Below, in pieces: positions 6,094 through 10,979 of a stretch of 10,979 nucleotides of DNA. Below the pieces are notes generated by a model, which saw only the letters and a list, made by a program, of their open reading frames with translations, was not told the origin of the DNA and made no database searches. Both the position numbers and the translations under genes were made by a program. Within the stretch, counting starts at the first letter, position 1, and each line of letters starts with the position of its first letter. Origin of the DNA: Bdellovibrionales bacterium (GTDB taxonomy: Bacteria > Bdellovibrionota > Bdellovibrionia > Bdellovibrionales > JAMPXM01); NCBI GenBank assembly GCA_005793615.1, contig SXRI01000021.1:1-10979 (forward strand), in the 5' to 3' direction.

Positions 6094-7775
6094 AATCTCT
6101 CCCGCCGGCTTCGCGTCGTTCCGCTCACTGGAAATCGACTAAGATTGAGCAAAATTTTCTCGTAATCACGCTCAAAACCGCGATGGCTCACATCACACAT
6201 TAAAAGATCAATGATCTCCCTCTTCGTCAGTTTACGAGAGCGATAGGCCATGTACAACCTTTCCCCCATCATCCCTCCTAAGACTCTTGCCGCCTCGAAG
6301 TAGCTGGACTTTTGCCGAGGACGCACACGTGACTCACGTCGCCTTCCTTGGCGAATGCGGATCAACTCGCTCATCACACGATCCATCGCGAGCTTCATCG
6401 CCTCGCGGCCGAAGTCCCCTGGATTGGAAATGGCCAAACTCGCTTTGAGGTCAGTCAATGTTTCCGCACGTCGATGGTGATTAATGAGCTTAGAAATAAA
6501 GTACGCCGTTGCCTCGATCCAGATCAGAGCCGAAAAATCGCCAGGCATTCTCCACAAAGTACGCCGCCGTCGACTCAGTTCCGCATGGACATACTGACCA
6601 GCGAGTGCCGCCGCATGATTCACTGAGGCGCGAGCGAGATAAGCCGTACCCGTAGACGGCAGATAGAAGCTCCTTCCAGCCGCCAACCAGGAACGCGCTA
6701 TCTTACTATCTTGAGATTTTAGGTTTCGTTCCAGCGAACGCCAGACACGACTATCGTCAGCCGAGTAAACGGCAAGATTGTTGATTTTTAGATTTACACC
6801 GAAGTCGCGCGCCACCAGACGAATCAGAGCCGCCACTTGATCAGTGGGATCAAACTCGCCCTCATTCTCCGGTGATTCGCCTTCTAAGTCTCGGTCATGA
6901 TCATTAGTTCTCTCGAGGTAAAAGAGATAACTCTGCCACTGTACCCATGGCGGCGAGTTCATCACACAAAACCGATCAGGCGCAAGGCGGACCACATCCA
7001 CTTGGTGTTCGAGTCCTTTCACTGCCAACTGAAAATAAATCCGCTCAGAGTTGAGATGGATGATGAGCTGGCGCATACGCTCAGACTTGGCAAAACCCTC
7101 GCGCACACGCTGCGGAAGGTGCGATTCGGCCAAATGTAAATCGCCAAAGATTACGTAGACCAAGGATCCTAGATTACGTTGGCAACAATTCCTTAGGCAA
7201 ACAGCCGCATTTTGATCACGAACCTGCAAACTGGCATGGTGTACGGAACGAGGCGATTCATTGAGTGCCAAAAGACGAAACTTACGTGCCTTAGCTAGCT
7301 CAAAAAGGGGGAAATAGTGCTCCCAAGGAAAACCCCAGTTTCGCGCCCAACGAGAACGGAGCTTAAGCTCCTCTAAAGAAATCTCACCATCGACATAGCG
7401 ATCGAGCCATTTTTGCGCTGTGCGCGGAAAGCACTCCAAAGCCAGAATCACTGGGCGCGTCGATGGGATGTCACGAAGAATCCGCAAGTGAGTTCGCTGC
7501 GCTTGGCCGGACGCATGAAAGTCGCCGCCGTAAACAATGTCGGTCGAGGCGATGGCCGCGACCAACTCAGCCTTGTTCGACACCCGCCAGCGGCGACGAA
7601 ATTCTTTCTCATAACAAAGGCGATACTCCCGCAGATCATCAGACTCCACGCCTAACCGTCGACCGACCTCGTCCTTGACCTGTTTAAGAAGCTTTTTGCG
7701 TGCCCGAACCCAATCCTGATCGGGCTCGAATGCAGTTTTTCGCGAACTCTTTGATCCCATGAGACCCTTTGGCAT
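6090..7775 (-). CDS. large ChaN-like protein (haem-binding uptake, Tiki superfamily)
   Basis: Residues about 70-280 match the ChaN-like fold: VYGGDFHASGQAQ at 81-93, ALECFPRTAQKWLDRY at 112-127, RNWGFPWEHYFPLFELAKA near 145-163, and VIFGDLHLAESHLPQRV at 208-224. The GDFH and GDLH motifs correspond to the conserved acidic/His motifs of the family. ChaN proteins bind haem and belong to a superfamily that includes metalloproteases; a haem or protease role is possible but not shown. Typical ChaN lipoproteins are about 280-300 residues with a lipobox. This one is 561 residues, has no signal peptide or lipobox, and carries about 280 further basic, helical residues of unknown function. It overlaps the GYF gene by 4 bases. 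The start is uncertain: Met6 (ATG at 7758-7760) has an AAAGGG ribosome-like site, while Met1 has none. Confidence 0.87.
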   Translation of the reverse strand: MPKGLMGSKSSRKTAFEPDQDWVRARKKLLKQVKDEVGRRLGVESDDLREYRLCYEKEFRRRWRVSNKAELVAAIASTDIVYGGDFHASGQAQRTHLRILRDIPSTRPVILALECFPRTAQKWLDRYVDGEISLEELKLRSRWARNWGFPWEHYFPLFELAKARKFRLLALNESPRSVHHASLQVRDQNAAVCLRNCCQRNLGSLVYVIFGDLHLAESHLPQRVREGFAKSERMRQLIIHLNSERIYFQLAVKGLEHQVDVVRLAPDRFCVMNSPPWVQWQSYLFYLERTNDHDRDLEGESPENEGEFDPTDQVAALIRLVARDFGVNLKINNLAVYSADDSRVWRSLERNLKSQDSKIARSWLAAGRSFYLPSTGTAYLARASVNHAAALAGQYVHAELSRRRRTLWRMPGDFSALIWIEATAYFISKLINHHRRAETLTDLKASLAISNPGDFGREAMKLAMDRVMSELIRIRQGRRRESRVRPRQKSSYFEAARVLGGMMGERLYMAYRSRKLTKREIIDLLMCDVSHRGFERDYEKILLNLSRFPVSGTTRSRRERL

Positions 7776-7801
7776 GAGAAGCCATATACACGCTCACCCT
7801 A

Positions 7802-7807
7802 AGTATA
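7802..7807 (-). promoter_or_regulatory. possible -10 box (TATACT) of the ChaN-GYF operon
   Basis: TATACT on the minus strand matches the -10 consensus at five of six bases and would start transcription near 7795, about 20-35 bases before the candidate ChaN start codons. A TTGTTA further upstream is about 21 bases away, too far for a standard -35. Confidence 0.3.
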
Positions 7808-7822
7808 TTGTCGCAGAATTTC

Positions 7823-7851
7823 TTGATTTAACAAAAAAGATTGGTTGTAAT
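7823..7851 (+). promoter_or_regulatory. sigma-70-like promoter of the VKOR-DsbA gene
   Basis: TTGATT and TGTAAT (the latter five of six bases of the -10 consensus) are separated by exactly 17 bases. Transcription would begin near 7858, leaving a leader of about 36 bases to the ATG at 7894. This supports that start over the in-frame ATG at 7759, which lies upstream of the promoter. Confidence 0.5.
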
Positions 7852-7893
7852 CCGGAGGTGACAAACTCTTCCGAAAACACGACCAAAGGCAAT

Positions 7894-9114
7894 ATGAATA
7901 ACCCAGCTTCCGCGCGCTCTTCCGGCAAGGGTGGACAAAACGGCAACCCGACCTTGTACTGGGCAGCAATCATCCTAGGCGCACTTTCGGTGCTTGTGCA
8001 CGGCTACCTTCTTTTCGAGCATTATGCTTTGCGCTTTGGCCAGGCGAGCGCACAGAGTCTTTGCAATATCAACGAACTCTTCAACTGTGCGACTGTTTCA
8101 GCCAGCCGCTATTCTGAATTTCTTGGTGTACCAATGGCGCTTTGGGGCATCTCGGGAAATCTTGTATTGCTCTTTTTAGCGCTTTGGCATCCGCTCACCG
8201 ATGGCGAGAAAAAATCAGCTTCACGCTTCAATATTCTTCTGGTTTCTGGACTTATCGCTGCGGCCTCTCTAGTCATGGGATTCATCTCAACAGCGATGAT
8301 CGGCCGACTGTGTCCGTTTTGCATCGCCGCATATTTTCTGTCTTTCGCAATGTTTTTCTGTCTGCGGAAAGGCTTGCCACAAACAACTGGTGGCGCCCTA
8401 GGATCCGCGAGCAAAAAAAATCTGACTCCCGTCATTGTTCTTTCAGGCATCGCGTTTGTCGTCTCGTTCATCGCCCGCGACCAGATTCAGGCCTCGTTTG
8501 GGGCCCGCGATCTGACCTCACTAGTACGTGAGGCCGTCTCCAGTTGGTCGATCAATCCGAAAATGAGTTTCCAAACTGTGGAACCGCTTACTATGGGAGC
8601 TCCTGCTGATAAAGCCAAAATGACCATCGTTGAGTTCGCGGATTTTCGCTGTATTCACTGCAAGCATGCTGCCCCTGTCATGAAGGCCTTTATTGAGTCA
8701 CATCCCGAGGCCCGTTTGGAATTTCAAGCATGGCCGTTGGACGGCGAGTGTAATTCAGCCATTCCGACACGCAATGGCGCCTCGTGCCTACTGGCGCGTG
8801 CGGTTTTCTGCGCACAAAAGGCCGGCGGGACCGGCTGGCGGGCTCACGAATGGGTCTATGATCATTTTGAGCGCATGGTGAATGTGGATGCCATCAAAGC
8901 ATTACTCCCAGAAATTGCGAATGTAGCCGGCATCTCGACGGAGCAGCTCATCACTTGTGCTGATGCGCCTGAAACCAAAACAGCCATTGAAAAGGGCGCG
9001 GCCGTAGGAACCGCATTGAATATTGGCGGTACTCCGACCGTTTATGTTAACGGAAAAAAACTTCCCTCGGGACAGATCCTTCAGGTTTTATCCAGCGTGC
9101 ATGACTCTTTGTAG
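7894..9114 (+). CDS. VKOR-DsbA fusion disulfide oxidoreductase
   Basis: The protein joins a vitamin K epoxide reductase-type membrane domain to a DsbA-like thioredoxin domain, so one polypeptide can make disulfides in exported proteins and pass electrons to quinone. It has 406 residues. The VKOR part has about five membrane spans (near 20-42, 84-98, 112-136, 137-158 and 178-194), the loop cysteine pair Cys57/Cys65 in SLCNINELFNCATVS, and the quinone-side CPFC (140-143). The periplasmic part holds FADFRCIHC with redox Cys253/Cys256 and the cis-Pro loop GGTPTVYVNGK (378-388). Further cysteines (286, 298, 306, 355) may form a structural disulfide. The ATG at 7894 has an AAAGG site and a promoter just upstream. 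It functionally replaces DsbA/DsbB, and none of the expected catalytic cysteines is missing. Confidence 0.95.
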   Translation: MNNPASARSSGKGGQNGNPTLYWAAIILGALSVLVHGYLLFEHYALRFGQASAQSLCNINELFNCATVSASRYSEFLGVPMALWGISGNLVLLFLALWHPLTDGEKKSASRFNILLVSGLIAAASLVMGFISTAMIGRLCPFCIAAYFLSFAMFFCLRKGLPQTTGGALGSASKKNLTPVIVLSGIAFVVSFIARDQIQASFGARDLTSLVREAVSSWSINPKMSFQTVEPLTMGAPADKAKMTIVEFADFRCIHCKHAAPVMKAFIESHPEARLEFQAWPLDGECNSAIPTRNGASCLLARAVFCAQKAGGTGWRAHEWVYDHFERMVNVDAIKALLPEIANVAGISTEQLITCADAPETKTAIEKGAAVGTALNIGGTPTVYVNGKKLPSGQILQVLSSVHDSL

Positions 9115-9121
9115 ATTGAAT

Positions 9122-9715
9122 CTATAAACCAAGTTTATCGAAAATGAAGTCAGTCGACACTGTAAGGGCATGATCAATCACGTTCCAAGCGGTGGGAATG
9201 ACCCCGCGCGAAAGCTCGATGATAAAGCCCAAGGTAACGACAGCAAACAAGCAATAGACTGCCGCCCTGACTACTAAAACAGTCGAGCGAACATCCTCAA
9301 CCTTCACTTCGCGATCAATTTGTTCAATTTTTTTCAGCGTGACTTTGAGATCATCAAAATGTTCCATTACCCTATCAAAAAGATCTTGCTGCTTGGACAT
9401 CGATAGGTTTTGCAGCCCCGGAAACGATCGCTTGGCCTTAACCGCATTAATCAAGTCAACAGAGTAATCCGCATAACGCTCAACACGTGTCTTGAACTGC
9501 GGAAATTCGGTTTTGCTTTCAACATACTTTCGCAACTCCTCGATGGCTCGATCGTAAGACTCCGACGCTACGTAGGAGAGAATGGTGTTCCTTACCGTAT
9601 CGACCGCGCCGGTGTCTTTAACGGATGCCTGCATCCGCGCCGAAAACCGGGACGTCATTTCTTTATCATGCTGGTGTTCGGCTGCTTTGAGCGCCACGTC
9701 GATATGCTTACTCAT
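9122..9715 (-). CDS. 197-residue single-span membrane protein, function unknown
   Basis: I do not recognise this protein. It is helical and charged through residue 140, with no N-terminal signal, followed by one hydrophobic segment at about 145-167 (STVLVVRAAVYCLFAVVTLGF) and a 30-residue tail. The large N-terminal part is probably cytoplasmic. The ATG at 9713-9715 is chosen although the ribosome site is weak (TCTGAG). The open frame continues 192 codons upstream, but that extension lies antisense to the divergent coiled-coil gene and is Ser/Arg-rich low-complexity sequence, so it is rejected. It converges on the VKOR-DsbA gene with 7 bases between stop codons and is divergent from the repeat-bearing coiled-coil gene, with 91 bases between, which suggests shared regulation. 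Confidence 0.75.
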   Translation of the reverse strand: MSKHIDVALKAAEHQHDKEMTSRFSARMQASVKDTGAVDTVRNTILSYVASESYDRAIEELRKYVESKTEFPQFKTRVERYADYSVDLINAVKAKRSFPGLQNLSMSKQQDLFDRVMEHFDDLKVTLKKIEQIDREVKVEDVRSTVLVVRAAVYCLFAVVTLGFIIELSRGVIPTAWNVIDHALTVSTDFIFDKLGL

Positions 9716-9806
9716 CTCAGACGACTCATCGGCATCCTGGACTTCACTCAAAAGTAAAAAACGCGAAGCTCGAAGACAGCTAGACCTCGACCTCGAAGGT
9801 TTTGCC

Positions 9807-10979
9807 ATGGCTCGTGTTAGTTTGAGACGATCGTCTAAAGACCCCAACAAGCGTAGCTGCTTAAACTGTGGAGATCGTGGCATGGATGCCCTTTTTAACG
9901 ACGATATCGACGACATGGAAGAAATCCTTGTTCCGATGCGCACCCAGATCCCTATCGAACTTCCGCCGCCTCCCGATCTTTCGAATCTCCCCTCACATAT
10001 CTTACATTCCGGGACTGTTGAAACGCTGATCGGCCAGAACGATGATTTGATGGCAAGACTCAAGGTGAACATTCGCCGCAATAGCCTGTTCGAACAAAAA
10101 ATTCTCGAACTCGAACACATCAACATCGAAATGACTCGCGCCAACTCGAGCTTGCTTTCGCAAATACAGATATACGAGGAAAAAGACCTGATCGTCCGCG
10201 AAAAACTCAATGCAAACTCCCAAGATCGCGAAGCGACCAAAGAGGAGATTGCCTTACAAAAGCTCAAAATTAGTAACCTTGAAAAACGCAACAGCGACCT
10301 ACGCCTCGCTGCCCGCTATCTACGCCGGGTCCGCCGCTGGGTCACTCCCTTTGTAGACAAACTTAAAGCTGAGCTTGCCCGGGAACGAAAAACTCTTTTA
10401 AGTAAAGAAGCGACCATCAGCGATCTGCGCGCACGTTTGGTTGAGACGGTAAACTATGCGCAAAATCTCGAACGCCAATCCATGAAGGATCAAGCGGCGC
10501 TCGTCGAGCGCTATGAAACCACCTATCGAAAAATGCAAAGTGACCTCGAAAAGGCCACCGCCAGCGCGAAACTTCTACGCGACAAAGCAAGCCGCGTAGA
10601 ACAAGCCGTCGCCGAATCCGCTGGTCACGCCAACCGAATCATTTATCTCGAACGGCACAGTGAAGATCTAGGCGCGCAAATTACTGCTCAAAAACGCACG
10701 ATTAAGCTTCTTGAAGCCGAACTCGCCAATCTCCGGCACAGCAGTCATCTAGAACCCCTAGCTGGCACTCTGCCTGCGGTCAAGCCGATGGCAGGCCAAG
10801 CAGCACCCCTACTCGCACGCAAGAGCCCAGCAGACATCAGCAGAGAACCTCGCAATGAGATTCTACCAGAGACGCCAACAGAGGCGTCTCTGCCAGTTTC
10901 TCTGCCAGTTTCTCTGCCAGTTTCTCTGCCAGTTTCTCTGCCAGTTTCTCTGCCAGTTTCTCTGCCAGTTTCTCTGCCA
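9807..10979 (+). CDS. coiled-coil protein with C-terminal Ser-Leu-Pro-Val repeats (runs off the window)
   Basis: The frame stays open for 391 codons to the window end. Residues 1-71 are poorly ordered: a basic N-terminus with a CLNCG pair (Cys18, Cys21), an acidic stretch (DALFNDDIDDMEEI) and a Pro-rich run (IELPPPPDLSNLP). Residues about 72-312 form a long heptad coiled coil, interrupted near 168-181 by a basic segment with RYLRRVRRWVTPFV. Residues 313-360 are a Pro/Ala-rich linker, followed from 361 by (SLPV)n encoded by identical 12-base units. There is no signal peptide or membrane segment. The ATG at 9807 has a GAAGG ribosome site; a second in-frame ATG at 9882 (GGAG eight bases upstream) would drop the CLNCG part. 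I do not recognise the family. Coding is supported by the coherent coiled-coil pattern and lack of stops. Confidence 0.8.
   Translation, partial: MARVSLRRSSKDPNKRSCLNCGDRGMDALFNDDIDDMEEILVPMRTQIPIELPPPPDLSNLPSHILHSGTVETLIGQNDDLMARLKVNIRRNSLFEQKILELEHINIEMTRANSSLLSQIQIYEEKDLIVREKLNANSQDREATKEEIALQKLKISNLEKRNSDLRLAARYLRRVRRWVTPFVDKLKAELARERKTLLSKEATISDLRARLVETVNYAQNLERQSMKDQAALVERYETTYRKMQSDLEKATASAKLLRDKASRVEQAVAESAGHANRIIYLERHSEDLGAQITAQKRTIKLLEAELANLRHSSHLEPLAGTLPAVKPMAGQAAPLLARKSPADISREPRNEILPETPTEASLPVSLPVSLPVSLPVSLPVSLPVSLPVSLP
10867..10892 (+). repeat. 10-bp perfect stem-loop at the entry to the tandem repeat
   Basis: CAGAGACGCC and GGCGTCTCTG form a perfect 10-bp inverted repeat with a 6-base loop (AACAGA), inside the coding sequence. 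Its 3' arm overlaps the first bases of the repeat array, and its 5' CAGAGA is complementary to TCTCTG in every repeat unit. Confidence 0.6.
10887..10979 (+). repeat. 12-base tandem repeat (TCTCTGCCAGTT), at least 7.75 copies, coding SLPV
   Basis: Seven complete and one partial copy follow with no base change, and the array continues past the window end. The unit is in frame with the coiled-coil gene, reading Ser-Leu-Pro-Val. A 12-base unit keeps the frame whatever the copy number, so copy change would alter protein length and not switch the gene off. Identity of all copies, including third codon positions, points to recent expansion by slippage or recombination. Confidence 0.95.

Noticed and set aside
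7759..7893. Upstream ATG extending the VKOR-DsbA protein by 45 residues
   Set aside because: It lies upstream of the likely promoter (7823-7851) and overlaps the divergent ChaN start; the ATG at 7894 fits the domain boundary.
9124..9138. 6-bp AT-rich inverted repeat (ATAAAC/GTTTAT) at the convergent junction
   Set aside because: The stem is too weak and there is no T-run in either direction, so it is not credible as a terminator.
9716..10291. 192-codon upstream extension of the 197-residue membrane protein gene
   Set aside because: It is the antisense of the plus-strand coiled-coil gene, gives Ser/Arg-rich sequence without fold pattern, and the plus-strand frame has a far more coherent protein and better ribosome sites.
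1..10979. CRISPR array, tRNA, rRNA, insertion sequence or prophage genes
   Set aside because: None were seen. The only tandem array (from 10887) has no spacers and is coding.

Overview
The window looks like the chromosome of a free-living Gram-negative bacterium, most likely one of the Bdellovibrionota (Bdellovibrio-like). This is an inference from gene content: a VKOR-DsbA fusion, a large ChaN-like protein, GYF_2 and FecR envelope proteins, an HU protein, and several very long coiled-coil proteins packed together. No sequence search was available, so the taxonomic call is moderate. I see no tRNA, rRNA, CRISPR array, insertion sequence, integrase or phage gene. It is dense, ordinary-looking chromosome with several unusual proteins.

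Layout. Bases 1-4002 are read leftward. A TPR/coiled-coil envelope protein (3322-4002) is translationally coupled to a FecR-domain exported protein (2558-3325). After a 169-base gap come a 553-residue coiled-coil protein (727-2388) and, 12 bases beyond it, the N-terminal half of pyruvate kinase, which leaves the window at base 1. A 311-base divergent region (4003-4313) separates these from an HU-family gene on the plus strand (4314-4586). HU converges, with only 4 bases between, on a leftward two-gene operon: a ChaN-like protein (6090-7775) overlapping by 4 bases a GYF_2-domain membrane protein (4591-6093). A divergent promoter region then leads rightward to the VKOR-DsbA oxidoreductase (7894-9114). 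That gene converges, with 7 bases between, on a leftward gene for a small single-span membrane protein (9122-9715). Divergent from that is a rightward coiled-coil gene (9807 to the window end) whose reading frame runs into a tandem 12-base repeat encoding Ser-Leu-Pro-Val.

How the genes fit together. VKOR-DsbA would supply disulfide bonds to exported proteins; the FecR-domain protein, with two close cysteines just after its signal peptide, is one possible client. The TPR and FecR proteins probably work together in the periplasm, as shown by their coupled translation and a shared short motif. The rest is hypothetical.

The most unusual signals are: (1) the 553-residue protein is an unbroken run of 47 eleven-residue (hendecad) units, predicting one very long rod; (2) its mRNA leader holds two hairpins, one enclosing the Shine-Dalgarno sequence, with the potential to re-pair; (3) the last gene carries a perfect, frame-preserving 12-base tandem array preceded by a 10-bp stem-loop; (4) the GYF protein has what looks like a complete signal peptide in its middle.
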